From Zychaea mexicana (Eukaryota; Mucoromycota; Mucoromycetes; Mucorales; Lichtheimiaceae), in assembly GCF_025766255.1 (NCBI RefSeq), contig NW_026516670.1, forward strand, positions 558,001 through 622,000: DNA of 64,000 nt, given 5' to 3'. This document shows positions 1 through 12,875 of this stretch, one piece after another; position 1 is the stretch's first letter; every line of letters starts with the position of its first letter. The position numbers and the translations under genes were made by a program. The notes below the pieces were generated by a model that worked only from the letters and a program-made list of their open reading frames with translations, was not told the DNA's origin and did no database searches.

Positions 1-923
1 ATCTACGGCATGGCCTTGTGTGTATAAATGGGCTTAGGGTCCCACAAACGCGATGGAAGATGTGGATCTTTTATTGCTGTTGTGCATATGACGTTTTGTA
101 TGTCTGATTTATTAATAGATCTGTCAAGGAACAAGGAGAGCTGGCTACGTATCTTCTTCATTATTATTTACTCTCGATTACTGTAAATGCATTACTCGAC
201 TAGGATAATGAAGCCCTGTCTATATGGTGGCCCCAGATTCCAATATAACATTCACAACTCGTGATACGCTTTGATCGATATAGACCCATGTATAGAGTAT
301 CCAAACGCATATATAGCACATACACTCTCTCTACCTCAGATCTGGCTTATTGACAAATTGTCAAAACATTGTATAAAGCAGTGGTATAGTCAGCATCATA
401 CTCTCCTTAGGTAGTACGATATTATGATAATGTAACATTTTGAAGTAATTATGCACCGTCCAGGTTACATCACGCCGCGTTAAACCAAAGACCTAAACTT
501 GCATAAATACCCATCCGGGGGCGAGAACTTTGGAGAGAAAATGAATCTGTTGATTAGTGTGACCATGAATAGGAAATCATCAGTAAGTTAAGCATGTACC
601 TGTGAGATGGTTAAATTTGGAATTCGCGCATAGGAATTAAAGTATTGCACTCTGTATACGGTACTAGTTGTGATGCGAGTGGAACAGAGTCTATATCAGT
701 AAGACTCATCATGCTGTGAAAGTTGGATGGGTAGAGTAACTACTTAGAAGTCGTTTTGTATAATAAAAACCACCTTTCCTTCGATTTTCTCGTTTGTGCC
801 GGTCAGTACAACATAATGAAGGATGATCTCGCTTGAACTACATTGAGCGCAAACATAAATCATAACGATTTTATTAGCCATCACAAATATCATATATATC
901 GCATTTAACAATTATATTGATTA
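1..923. other. Intergenic, no gene recognised
   Basis: AT-rich sequence with no open frame that resembles a protein and no clear RNA gene. It abuts the presumed Helitron 3' end at 924. Confidence 0.6.
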
Positions 924-1040
924 CTAGCGGTCCTTCCTCGCTTCGCTCGGATGAATGAGCCCCTCCGCTTCGCTCCGTGTCGTTCAACGGAAACGCGTCG
1001 CAAGGGGTTTCCCCCCAAACACCCCTGTGGAGCGAGGTTG
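924..1040 (-). mobile_element. Candidate Helitron 3' terminal region
   Basis: Read on the minus strand, a GC-rich block contains a GGGG-AAA-CCCC hairpin, two near-copies of a GAGCGAAGCG motif, and ends in CTAG immediately followed by T. Helitrons characteristically end in CTRR after a GC-rich hairpin and insert before a host T. The block stands out sharply from the AT-rich surroundings and lies about 200 bp downstream, in the correct orientation, of a Helitron-type helicase remnant. The 3' boundary is inferred and no 5' TC end was identified. Confidence 0.5.
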
Positions 1041-1247
1041 GATCAGTGTTTTGGTATTAAATGCTTATTGTCTGTTTTTAAAAACAAAAGCAAGATCAAT
1101 TTGCAGTGAGAAGTAGTCTATCATAGGAAGTCGTCAAAGTTGGATACTTAACTACCTCCAGTTTAAATGCAACGCGAAAAGAAGTGTAGAAAAAGATAAT
1201 GTAGTGATATTTATAAGAAGGTAAAAGAAATTAGACGACAAAAAGAA

Positions 1248-2100
1248 TTAGAGAAAAACTTCATGGAAAACAACGTTTCGGGTGTTTTGGCCTTGCTGAC
1301 CCGCGATACTTGAGTTCTCGGGATCTAACATGATTCTAATAGATGGTGGGGTGTGGACGCGTGCCATGGCTACATAAAGTAGACCATGGGTGAAAGGAGG
1401 TATAGGCAAGTAGAGGCCAACAATGTTAAAAATTTGACCTGTGCCTTATTGATGGTCATTGCATTCAGAAGCTCTGGTGGGTATGTGATTTGATCTTCTG
1501 CATCATCCACTGTATCAGCGCTCTGGAATTCGTGTACCGTGCCTGGGAAATGGTAGAGTATCAAATCATTGATTGCTGTAACGTCGACATTCTTTGGAGT
1601 CATGATAGAGCGACTGATGCGCTAATTTGATCCACGTGTGGTGCGTTGAGGTTGCCTTAATGGCTTCTATGAGCTCGTACGTGTTGTAATGTGGCATGAG
1701 CATTCGATCTGGAAGCCGGACTCTGTCATCAGTGGTTGACACCAACAGCTCAGCACCATCACCAATGCGAAGTAAATATTGCGCAAATTGGCGAAGCTCG
1801 TTTGCGTCATTGGTGTTGGCAGCTTGTTGGACGGGCATGTTGGTTTCAAGGCCGTGGACGGTGACACTGGACCAAATTGATGAACGATTTAGGCACTGCT
1901 GTACGATTTGCGAGCGCGACGCATTCGGCATCATAGGAAGGACCTATTATCAAATATTTTACTGTGAGTACTACCGCTTAATAGTAAGAGAATGCAAAGT
2001 AGAAGAGAGGTACAATGTTTCATACCTGGCGAAAGTCAACACCAAAAATCATGATTTTTCCGCGGGATCGTCATGTCTCATGAGATTTCGGATACTCCTG
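1248..2100 (-). pseudogene. Helitron/PIF1-type helicase remnant
   Basis: Read on the minus strand, fragments of a PIF1/Helitron helicase appear in family order. They are a VDFRQ segment near 2040, then V-L-P after a likely intron of about 80 bp, a 'CLNRSSIW...NMPVQQ' stretch, 'LLRIGDG', 'LPGTVHEFQSADTVDD'-like sequence, and the final helicase motif 'MTINKAQ' followed one frame over by 'GLYLP...HGLLYVAMARV' and a terminal stop near 1248. There are frameshifts near 1600 and 1450. The roughly 60-80 residues usually found between the 'YPPELLNA' segment and 'MTINKAQ' are missing, so an internal deletion has fused the two parts. The Rep (HUH) domain is absent. Inactive remnant; family assignment fairly sure, exact edges not. 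Confidence 0.72.
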
Positions 2101-3403
2101 TATACATACAGTATTGAATACGTTGATACTTGTACTGATACTTGTATTCAGCGTGTTTAAAAGCGATGACACTTCTCAGATGATGAAGAGGTGAGCTTCA
2201 TACCGTGTTGGTGACGGTTATCCCCTTGGCAGAGCAGTGAGGATGTTTATATGGAGCAATGCAACAGGCGAATCTATACAGTTTATTCCGCTGAAAAGTT
2301 TTCCGATACCTCCAGGACATAAGTCCGGAACAGATTTAATGTCAAAAACAATGCTTGAGGATGAAAGAGTAATGAACTTCATCTTGTCGACAGTCGTTGG
2401 TAAGTTGTAGACCCATGTACTTAACTTTAACCATGAAAACTGCGAAGCTGTCATCACTCTTCGTCCTCGAGCATTGTTTTTAACATCAGATCTGTTCCCG
2501 GTTTATGTTATGGAGGCATTGAATAGCTGCAAAGATTGTAAGCGGCTAGTAAGAAAGGCTTATTTTTACCTATCTCAGTGGTACTCATAGAGAAATCGGT
2601 AATGTAAAAGATGTATTAATGTTACCAGGGCCAACAACGCTTACAAAATCACATAGTTTCATGCTATTACAGCTATACCGGGTCATCAACATTTACTTCT
2701 CTAGGAACGTGTTACGTTTGCTTTAATCTGAACCATTGACCCAAATTGCTCAAATGAACTGAGCTCAGGACGAAGGCTAGTAAGCGCAGCGAAAACCGCG
2801 AGATTCTACGTATTTGGCTATATTTTCTGACGTGTGGATAGGAACATCATTCATCACCTTTCATGTGCGGATACTGGTTCATTTCATCCAATCGTTGTTT
2901 TCAGAAAGCTGTCATAGCGTCCTGTAACCGTTCCTTTGCTCATATACCCAACAACATTATCTCCCCGTTTTCTCTTTTTACTGAATGGAGGCTGAAGAAG
3001 TCTGAGGCTACATCATTTAATTAGACCTTCAGCAGAATGTTGTTGTTGCTCGTGTTTTGGGAACTGTGACCACTGCTGGTGTACGAATTTTGTATTCGCC
3101 ATCAGGCGAATTGATTTTTTCATTTAAACATTTTTCGTACAACATGAATTTAGTTTTTGCCATTGGGCGAGATACTTCTGGAAAGAGAAGGTCTAGACGA
3201 GAACCGTAAATATTTATGTTGCTTATGATCGGAAATCCATCTTTCTTTCCTTAAATATAAGCGTATTAAAATATAAGAGAAAAGAAACTATATAGAACAT
3301 GATTATGTTTATATATATACAAAGTTGAGACAAAAATAAATTCATTAGCCCCATCTGTCTCCTGCAGCTGCAACAAGTCGGTTGAAACAATCATCACGCT
3401 TGA
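2101..3403. other. Intergenic, no gene recognised
   Basis: No supported gene. A short minus-strand frame at 2218-2457 could be further transposon debris but I could not assign it. Near 3100 a short inverted repeat (TTCGCC-ATCA-GGCGAA) is visible, with no known role. Confidence 0.5.
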
Positions 3404-6032
3404 TTACATTGTCAAAATGAAGTTCCTAATTTGTATAAGCAAGTTGTTAGTAACCGATCCATCAGGCTGTTCTGGCTCGAAGTAAACTTTTTCGGAAAGA
3501 TTTTTATATACCTCGCCATCCACAGTAGTGATATCCAATCCATTCGTATGCCATACGAAAATATCGATACTCTTAGACTTGCGTACACTGACAATGTCTC
3601 TCCAGTAATAGTATACGAGAATTCTGGCACCTGTTACTCGCGAAGTCCTGAACTGAAGACCTTGGGTTGTTAAAACGATGCGACCCGGAATACTGCCTCT
3701 GTATACACATCCGTATGCTATTATTCCGTATGTATTATTCAGTCAGTTGATCCACCGTTTTGTTTAATGGCGATATTGGGTTGAAACGGAACAACTAGGT
3801 TCTAAACTTACTTTCAATGACTTCCGATCCAGTCTCAGTAGTATTGATACTTGCCAGGCTGCCTTTCCGCTCAAACAAATTGTTGCTACTCCTGGACTTT
3901 TTCAACGAGGTGCTATGCCCTGTCGTCGCAGTATCGCTAGTAGCACTACCAGCGCTATCACTGTTATCATTCTGCTCTTGCTGATGGTGTACTCTTGACC
4001 TCTCGAACTGTTCATCAAGTGCATGTTTAACTTGTCCTGCTGCCGCACCAGCAACCATGATAGCCAAAGTAGCCGCAGTTGATGTCGCTGCTTGGTGTTT
4101 TTCTTCAGTTTCTGGTTCGCTAATCTCGCCACTATCACTGCGATGAGGGAGAAGATGGTGATGATTCCGTTCTTCTCGTCCTCCTCCTACTCCACCTCCT
4201 GAACGTCTCCATCGTCGTTTGGCTGATTTGGGACTCGACACTTCCTCTTCTTCCCGATGCAAACGAAGCACTTCCATGGCATATTCTGCATCATTAGGTA
4301 CACCCCATAGTAGCCAATCGATGATGTTGAACAGTCTTCGATGTCGTGGATAATGTGACCGTAGTGATTGTAGAACGAAGAATTCGGTGCCGAGCCATAG
4401 GAAGACCAGTTTTGTCATGTAGCGCGTTGGGAGAAATGTCAAGGTGACTGCGCTGGCTACCAGTAACCATAGCAACATGCGTGTCTTTTCTGGTCGTTTC
4501 CATGTGAGAAGACTGATAGTAAAATAAGAAGTTGCTAAGTCCACTTTTGTTCATATCGCTTCCCTTCTTATCTTTTCTCTTTTGCGATGGTTACTTTTTC
4601 ACTCGTTCCAAACGATCCAGAATATCCATAAACTAAGTAACAATAATTCACCATGTGAGAAATATGTTGCGTCAGTAAGCAGCAACAAACAAAGCGTCAT
4701 CATCCACTTATATCTAGCCTAAAAAGCGGTTGCACTTCTTACCAAGAGTTGTCCTCGGGGTCCATATCTTTTCATAATATCACTCCTCCATTCGTTCATG
4801 GACTTTGTCTCCAATGCAGTAAACCCGTAATTCAATTCCGTGGATCCCAAATCATGCTTCAACCGTTTCCAGAACTGTTTCGTATGCTTGTTTTCTGATT
4901 TGCGATTCTTTCCGTCCTCATTTTTGCTGCCATCATTCTCTTGTTCTTCCTTGGTATTGTTATCTGCAGCTGTCGCCAACGCTTCAACGCCAAATTGAGC
5001 CAGTAGATCCAACCGAATCGACACGATATAGGCAATACATGCAGCAAAGAAAAATGGAACCAACAGATCGAGGTACCACAGTATCAAATAACCCTAAAGA
5101 ATGGTTTGCGTTATCTACACCATATTTACTCCAGATGATTGGGATATCTGGTACATTACTTGATGCTATTCCTTACCAGGGCTAAAGTTCCGGTCAGCCA
5201 TCGGTTTTCCCACCGATAGATTCTGCGAGCTGTCATTGCTGGGGCTTTGAGTGGTGCTACCATGCCATATAAACGGTCGACTCCACTTTTTACCACTTTG
5301 AGTGAAAACGGTTCCAACTTGTCATCCACTTGCCCACTTGCAAAAGAGCTGATGATGTATTGAACCCACTATAACACGACAGCGCAAATGCATATCATTG
5401 TTGCACAAAACAGAATGTGAGCATTAATATTGGTATACTATAAAACATACACCTCACCCCTTGCCAGAAATGTCTAAATCACTTACTGCTTCCAAATATT
5501 CTTTCCAATTGACCTGAACCGATCCGTCTTCATTCCGAGTTTCGTAATTCTGACGGAGGGGTTTTGCCAAACCTGCGACACTAGCCCGTTTCATTTCCCG
5601 TACATGACGTTCCAAGTAGGCTGTAGCCATGGCGTCAGCACTGCCGCCTCCACTGGAGCGTTTACTTTTATTGTTGTTGCTACTGTTGCTGGTGCTAGTG
5701 TTAGGTCCTTCAGGCACAACGGAAGTCGTCGTTGCGGGGTTGGCTGAAGCTATCGTAGCAGCCGCAACACTATTACTACTACTGCTGCTGCTAGCTGCAT
5801 CGTCGTCAATGGAATTGCCGTCGACGGCAAGTGGGGTACCGCCATTACGAAGAGAAACGTCAAAGTTTGAAAAACGGACTGCGGTGGTATCTGAAGTGGA
5901 ACGTGGACGTGTGTTGTTATTTACAGAAGAATAGGAACTGGTACGTGGTGGCAGAGTGGGTGGAGCCAAATTGTCGCTGGAAAAGGCATTACGTGGTGGA
6001 AGCGGTGGAGGGCCAACGTTGTCGCTGTTCAT
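3404..6032 (-). CDS. GRAM-domain membrane protein (GRAMD4-like)
   Basis: Six exons, 713 residues: 6032-5487, 5368-5177, 5093-4743, 4632-4595, 4512-3812, 3717-3404, all with GT..AG introns. The N-terminus (1-180) is disordered and Pro/Ser/Asn rich, with two PPxLPPR motifs typical of SH3 ligands. Hydrophobic segments lie at about 247-272 and 386-425, followed by a charged, Ser-rich linker. The last exon encodes a GRAM domain (about 610-713): 'CVYRGSIPGRIVLTTQGLQF', then 'YYWRDIVSVRKSKSIDIFVW'. GRAM domains bind phosphoinositides or lipids at membrane contacts. The order coiled region, membrane segments, C-terminal GRAM resembles animal GRAMD4, but I infer this from architecture only. The 38-nt fourth exon is unusually small. 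Start chosen as the first Met before the proline-rich motifs. Confidence 0.82.
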
Positions 6033-6302
6033 ACTGCTTTTTTTGAAAGTAGTTGTTTCAAAAGCAGTGTGGAGTGCGTATTTGTTGTTGGCGTCGTATG
6101 CGAAAGTATATGGCAGAGAGAGTGTGAGAGAGAAAGAGATTAGGAAAGTGAATAAACAAAATTAATGTAGGCTAATAGGAAAAAAAAACAGATGTTATTG
6201 TTTTGGTTTGATTGGTGTTCAGGATCGACCACAACGTGCGCTAAGAAAAAAAAATGCGTGTTATGCTGTCGTGTGCAAATCAGTATAAGTCTTGGGGATA
6301 GC

Positions 6303-6998
6303 TCATTTCCACGCGTCATTTATTTTAGCCAGCTCTTCTTGCTTCGCTCGCTCTTGTTCCTGCTGCTTGGCTCTGTAATCCTCGTCCACATCATCCGGCC
6401 AAGGCAGGAACAAGTTTGCTTTTTCTACGGAAGGATTATCTTGCTGCTGTTGAGAAGGTGGGTAACGGTGGACTTGGGGTGGGTCATTTGAGAAGTGCAC
6501 AGTTTGAGGCCGGGGGATCGTGGTAGCATCGAGTAATGGCATTCCGCGTGGCTGCGTAGCAGCACAAGAAGTTGGCAAGCTGCTCGGCCGACGATGGATT
6601 AGGATGCTTTTCGACGGGTGGTCGTCTGGTCTTGGTGTGATTGTGCATTCCACTGAGTCTTCTTCCCCTCTTTCGCTGTCTTTGATGTCGTTATTGTCGT
6701 CGTTGTCACTACTGCTACTGTCGTCGCTGCTAAGCCAACTGCTAGTCTTTGTTTTTCCTTCACAGTTGTTCCGTTGCTGGGTCAAGTGGTCTACATGCTG
6801 TTGCAGTAGCTCAAAGCTGCTAGGCGACTGTCCTTCTCCCACGTGCTGGTTGCGTGGCCATAATGATGACGGTACTGCTATTGGTTTAGACCGTGGCACA
6901 GGTTGAGCAATGGGCGTTGTTTGTTGTCTTCGTTGTTGTGTCATTGCTCCTTCTGGTGGCAGTGGTGATATCTTCTCGTCATTGCTACTTGGTGCCAT
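6303..6998 (-). CDS. Low-complexity hypothetical protein
   Basis: Single open frame of 231 residues from the Met in MAPSSNDEK; an upstream in-frame Met at 7040 is possible. The sequence is rich in Gln, Ser, Pro and Asp, with a stretch of Ser/Asp/Asn around residues 90-120 and a charged, probably helical C-terminus containing 'FLPWPDDVDEDYRAKQQEQE'. No domain recognised. It lies 270 bp upstream of the GRAM gene on the same strand. An intron or extra 5' exon cannot be excluded. The long open frame with organised C-terminus favours a real gene, but function is unknown. Confidence 0.55.
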   Translation of the reverse strand: MAPSSNDEKISPLPPEGAMTQQRRQQTTPIAQPVPRSKPIAVPSSLWPRNQHVGEGQSPSSFELLQQHVDHLTQQRNNCEGKTKTSSWLSSDDSSSSDNDDNNDIKDSERGEEDSVECTITPRPDDHPSKSILIHRRPSSLPTSCAATQPRGMPLLDATTIPRPQTVHFSNDPPQVHRYPPSQQQQDNPSVEKANLFLPWPDDVDEDYRAKQQEQERAKQEELAKINDAWK

Positions 6999-7040
6999 AT
7001 CACATAAAAGAGTGGAAAGGATTGTTGGAATTCTTTGCAC

Positions 7041-7803
7041 ACCATATTATTTTATAATCCCTGTGAAACAACTGGATTTTTATGCAGCAATAAGAATTGG
7101 CTGAGATTGATCGACATGGGTCACTGGTATTATAAATTATTGTAACACTGACGTTGAAGCAATATGACCTTGCTGCTGCTGAGCGTTTTGCTTGGGAGGT
7201 TGCTGGGTAACACTCGTTCACAAAGCCAGCTACAATGGTATCGACTACTGCTTAATCTCTTCAGCCACACATGCTTAAAGTTTAATATCATTCAGTGCTT
7301 TGTAGCACGTGTGCATTGTGTATGCACAGACTTTACTATATTAGCAAACTTACTAGATTTATCCGGGGTGAGATAGAGAGAGTAGCACCAAGCATGATTA
7401 TACGTGAGACGCAAGAGGATTACTTTGCATTGATCTAAATACTGGATGGTGAATATCATATTTCAAAAAAAGAATTGGCATACATCAATTTTTCGTACTG
7501 TAAAAGTACCGATATGGGACATTCAATGAGCACCGCATAGGCGAAATTGGCTGACAGCATTCTTAACAGCTGTGCTGTCACTGATATTATGTTACATACA
7601 ATATATAGCATAGACCGCTTTTTGCTACATACTAACTAGTTGAAAAGTATGCAAGTTATTGTGGAAGACTTATAAACCTTCCCCTATAGGGATATGGTCA
7701 CTTGCGGTACGTATGACTGGGAATATAGTGTGGTCTCGCGCCATGTCTGAAACCCCCTATTGGGAAAAAGACAGGCCTGTGTGGTAATAATATCTATGTA
7801 CAA
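7041..7803. other. Intergenic, no gene recognised
   Basis: Upstream region of the minus-strand hypothetical gene and 3' flank of the LINE remnant. No conserved feature seen. Confidence 0.5.
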
Positions 7804-10135
7804 TTAGGGAATAGATGCGTAGAGGTAACGCTCTAGGAGTGATGGGTGGTTTCCTTCTGTTGTTGATGCGCTGCCGTGTAAGATTTCTTTGGGCGCTGGT
7901 GTGTCAGCGTCGTACTCCTCATCCTTATGGCTCAGCCGGTCCATCTTTCGGAGAACATGTGGTAGTGCTGCTGGTCATGTATTTTTCCATTCACCATAGA
8001 TCAGACCAGTGTCGGAACGTGGCAGGTGTTCAGGATGTAGTCGTGTTATTGTTCCTCGTTTCGCAGGTCAGGTATCATTCTAAATGCATTGAGTAGCTCT
8101 TGTCGTAAAGTTCACAACGCTGGGCAGGTGGCGTAGTGTTCTTTAGAGGCCGTGACAGCACCACATTCACAGTCCTTCAACGGGTATGACGGTGGCCAAT
8201 GCATTCGTAATTGATCGTCCGGTGCCGATCCTCCGAGGAGGCCGCTAGGTATAGCACCGGGCTCACCGCACGCTGTGGTCGGAGACGCCGGATGGTCTTA
8301 AACTTAGAACAGCGGGAGGCAAGCTCGTCGACCCGGATCTTGTCGATTGCCTTGGCGACGGTGGGTTCTGGTGGGTTCTGCCCATTCCGTAGCTTTTTAT
8401 ACTCGTGGTGGAGGGGATTGATTGCTGCTAATCGCCGCCATCGGGAGTCGCTTCGTTTCCCATTGTCTCCAAGTATGGTAAGTTCCGCTGCACGGTCCAT
8501 GGTGCACACCAGTGGCGATCGGAGCCGCGTGCCGAACTTGAGTTGCGCAATACACGGGCACGTATCTGCATCGAGGGCAGATAGGCCAATAAAATAGGAA
8601 TTATGATTGGAACTTGGTCGATTTGCTGCTTTTGAGTGTCATTTCGATACATCCGATCTGAGCTATATGCAGCCTTTTTATAGCTGGCTGGCGGAGACAG
8701 CTGTGATGGCAAGCCATAATCGAGGATTGGTAGAACAAAAGAGCGATACATTCCATATTGGTGGTTTCCGAGCTGTCGTAACTAGGTCATGCTATCGGTT
8801 TCCTTCTCGGTGATACGCTGGTTGATGAGCATATTAGCATCAATGCCCTGGTATGTAAATGGGAGCCCCAGGAAGCTGTCTACTTTGCGGATCGGTGTAT
8901 TGTATATCGTACTCACATGTGCTGTATTTAAACGCGGCTGCTATGTGGACTATTTGCTAGCGATGCTGCTGCTAATGGTGTAGAAGGTTCAATTATTGCA
9001 CTTTTGTCCAGGTCCATCGATATCCATAATCTAGTGAGTGCTGTTCTGCAATGCCAAAAGATGTATTATGCAGTTTGAAAAACCTAGTAGCGCAAAATCG
9101 TCGGCATAAAGTAATGCGGATACAGTTTATGAGCAGTATCTGGACAGCGTTGCGCTTGGCGACCATTTTGGTCTCTAGAATAAAGTAGTGTTTGTGCAGT
9201 TGCTTCCACATTTGTTGGTGACGGTGTAGTGCGTAGTATGTAGTAGCGGTTGCTTCCCAGAATGTACGTAAGAATACATAGTCGACTTGGAAGTGTATCG
9301 ATGATTGAGCATATAACAATGGGCTGAGGATGGAGCCTTGTAGTACGCCGCGTGCGGGATGGATATATCGTAATTGGTGGCTTTGCAATATTAGCGAGAT
9401 ACGTACGTCGTCGAACAAGTGGCGGATAAGATGGAACAGTGTGCTCGGCAGGTATACCTGAAACGCTGACCATATCATATCTCGTGAGCTTGAATCGTAC
9501 GCCTGCTTGATACCAAGGAAATTCTTGTACCGGTGGCTCGCCGTATTGACGGGTGTATTGTCGTACTAGCAAAGGCTTGGTTGAGGGCACTCCGCTTGTG
9601 CCTAAAGCCTCCTTGCGCTATATCCAGAGCGATGGCATAGCTTCGAGGACTATGGTAGACATCGCTCTAATAGTTTTCGGAGTACGCTTGTTAGGCTGAT
9701 GGGTCTGTATTTGCCAGCTTTTGTCGCATCGCCTTTCTTGTATATTGGGACCTCCTGGCTATACAGGGACATATTACCAGTGCCAGCAGACCGCTAGAAA
9801 CTCACTTTGAGTTTTTGATAGAGACTTCGCGATGGACTATAGCATTGCGCCAGTAAGATGATTATCGCCTGGTATTTTTTATGGCGTCATGTTGCGTATG
9901 ATATGCTTGATTTGAGCAGCAGGAAACGAGTTGTCTTCTGGCTCAGTCTTAGTGTTTAAGGCCAATAAGATCGTATGTCTCTTCGGGGTTCCTCTCGCCC
10001 CCAAACACTGTTGATAGATGATCTGCCATCACCTCTGTTGCTTTACGCGAGAACGTGTGTGCTGACTGGTGCTTCCGTCGCATACGTTTGATGATGGAGT
10101 TCGCCTCTTCACCTACATACTGACAACATACAAAG
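7804..10135 (-). pseudogene. Degenerate LINE (non-LTR) reverse transcriptase
   Basis: On the minus strand, LINE polyprotein segments appear in order through several frames. They are a linker 'EEANSIIKRMRRKHQS...MADHLSTVFGG' (about 10130-9990), then 'VPIYKKGDATKAGKYRPISL' (about 9750) from the start of the RT domain, 'GGFRHKRSALNQA' in pieces near 9620, the RT motif 'GVLQGSILSPLLYA' (about 9340), 'LYRSFVLPILDYGL' (about 8740), and the C-terminal CCHC knuckle 'DCECGAVTASKEHYATCP' (about 8150). The frame ends near 7804. Multiple stops and frameshifts separate these blocks, and the 5' endonuclease half is not recognisable, consistent with 5' truncation. It is an old, dead copy. No target duplication or poly-A tail was confidently found. 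Confidence 0.85.
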
Positions 10136-12798
10136 TTAGAAAAAAGCGTAAATTTGTGCATATTCCGGGTGTGACTGTACATACAACCATCAAGTGGCCT
10201 GTCACAATGAGAATCTACCACACATGAAGGCACTGCTCTTGCTCGTACCAAGGTACTTTCTACGGCATTGTCAATCAATTAAGCACTAATCTGGGAGCAC
10301 GTGTTTTTCTGATCAGCATGTCTCAACACTGCTCTGATGTGATAACGTATATGACGCCCCAGAATGTTTAAGCACTAATGGAAGCTCCCCACCCCACCCC
10401 GCACAAGTCTCAAAGCATAATTACTACTGTCAGCAATACTGTCGGTGAGCCATCACGGCAACAGTCTCTTTCAGTCTGACGATCGAAAGATGTTTGTGGG
10501 CAGAAGTGGCCATCCAGACAACACAAGCAGCAGCAGTTAACAAATGAGCTGGAGTGACAGCCACGAGTGGTTAAAACAATAGATAATCATTTCGACTTAT
10601 AATATGTCCTTTGCTGTAAAAAAAGCACGAGGATCTTGTCTAACTAGCTCGCATTACTTTACGAATTTGAATACTGACTAGTGGAAAGGTTGTTGAGGAA
10701 GCAAATCAATGAAGATATCCAGGTTTAGAATATATGTATAATGTCAGCAAAAGGTTACACAGTCCTTCGTCACGAAAAATCCTAGTTAGATAGATGGCCA
10801 AGATACACGGGCCGCTTTCAATGCTCTCACATGATGCGCGTCCTCGGCCACTAGGTACATCGCCAACTTAGTAAGCTATTATGTAGTTACGATACTTCAA
10901 AAAATGGTTTGAGAGCATGAGAATGGCACTTTTGTCCTCGGATGTTGTTGTACTTTGTGGGAAACGTCATTACCTAGCAACAAGTACTGTTCTTTTTTTT
11001 TGTAATCTCCTTAGAAGAGCTGAGTCCAGTTTGGCTATGTATCGGTGTGTCTCATTTTTTGCTGACACCATTCTAAACTCCAGGCCGAAACTACTAATAA
11101 CTATGGTATTATGATATGTGCTGTATGCTAGGTGACATGGCCTTTCAAATACGTCAGCAGAATAGACAACAAACCATTTTTTTCTTTTATTAAATGTACT
11201 AGTTTCTCAAACATGGCTGGCACAATTACCTGTTTGTATTTTTAATCTATTAATACTACGGCTCGACTTTTATGCATAATGGCTATAAGACTTTCGGGGC
11301 TGTCCTCTTCGAAGAAAGCTCTTATGCCCTTTTTATCCTTTTTTGGGGGCTGGTCTAGTGGTGCCCTCCATTTACACATCATGGCTAATCAAAAGGTCTT
11401 TATAATCCGGATTTGGGGTCGCTTGCATCATGCTTGTCACAATAATCATTTAATGTTCTTGTTATACCACAGGCCAGCCGTACTTACAGACAACGGTTTA
11501 TTACAGCTGTTCGAGCAATATGATACATAGAGAATATGTTGGTGAATAGGCACTACAAATATTTTCTCTCTTGTTTCTTTTTTCATTTTCAGCGCACAAT
11601 ATGCATACTCTGCTGCAGCATATATCTGCTCTAATTTCTTACCCCTTTCTCGAAAAAAGATAGTAGACACGCTTTCTTATACATAAACTCCCCTCAGAAG
11701 GCAGTAGTTAAAGTGCCCGGGGGAAATGCACGTGCATCAGCATATCACTTTCCGCCTGCATAATACAGCAGCGTGCAGCATGGAAAAAGAAGAAATCAGA
11801 TTGTGCGGTTGTGGCAACTCGGTTGGGTTTAAAATAAAGAAGGTTACAGCATACACACTACTATGTACTGCTCTTGCTGCTCGATGCTATTGCGCTGGTT
11901 GCATACTGGAGGGCACAAATTCGCTAGAAAAACCGGAAGCTTGAAATAAAGGAAGGGGTTATGATGTCTGCAAAGCAGGCTGGATGATCAAGAAGATGAG
12001 CATGCCGTACCACTAGTACGTCGTATAGAATATCATATGAATGAAGACAAGTGTAGTGTTAGTAATGCTTCTAGACCATGGTTATATTTTGGACATATCA
12101 AGTCACATCATCATTCACCTCTTTAACAAAAATTGTAGTCTGTCGTCGTTCTGATGATCGCATACTGTAGTCATTCCAAACTATTGTAAAGTAGTATTGT
12201 GAAAACCTGCGGTATACTACAACTGTGGCGTTGTACAATGCGACTCCTTACCTAGTTCAATATGCCGGCATCATGTGTACGTATTTTGTTCCTGGATCTA
12301 TTTTTTATCCCAGCATAGGGTGATAGGAGGGGGCTTGCTGATAAATGCTGTCTTTGTAAACACAAGGATAATGAGCAGTAGTTGCTTTATGGATTAGAAA
12401 AGAGGAGAACGCATCATCGCCGTTTGCTTAAATTCATTATGAAGAATTTCTTCTTTTTTTACGTTTCAAGGAGGTTGTCTTTTTTCTCTTTTTCTCGAAA
12501 GGTTAAACAAGCATGCGTTCACAAAGTAGATCAAGTCCGTCTTTCTCGAGTATATACAAAAAACGAGAGGATGAAAAAGCGACTAAAACAGCGCGTTTAG
12601 GGAGCTTGGCGAAACTACCAGGTATAAGGGGTGTCGGTTCCAACATAATATTAATAATAGCATTAGTAGCTTTTGCTAATGACGATTCGCTTCCGAGCTT
12701 ATAATAATCAAAAGAAAGAGGCAGGGAGAGGACCCCGTCATCTGAGGATGTTCGGGGAACGAGAAAGGTGAGGGGAAGGATTGACATTGACAAGTACA
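10136..12798. other. Intergenic, no gene recognised
   Basis: About 2.7 kb of AT-rich DNA. The open frames are short, overlapping and without recognisable motifs. It may contain older decayed transposon sequence. Confidence 0.5.
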
Positions 12799-12807
12799 TA
12801 TATAAAG
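12799..12807 (+). promoter_or_regulatory. TATA box of secreted protein gene
   Basis: TATATAAAG lies 69 bp before the ATG at 12876, a typical TATA spacing for a strongly expressed fungal gene. Inferred from position and consensus only. Confidence 0.55.
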
Positions 12808-12875
12808 CCAACATATGCCACATCATTTTCTTTACCTTCTTTTTACTCGATAAAAGCAAAAGCTAATACTACACA

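Noticed and set aside
2218..2457. 79-codon minus-strand frame near the Helitron remnant
   Set aside because: Protein-like in places, but no helicase or Rep motif could be matched, so it was not called.
5629..5934. Leu-rich plus-strand frame resembling membrane segments
   Set aside because: Complement of Ser/Asn repeats in exon 1 of the GRAM gene.
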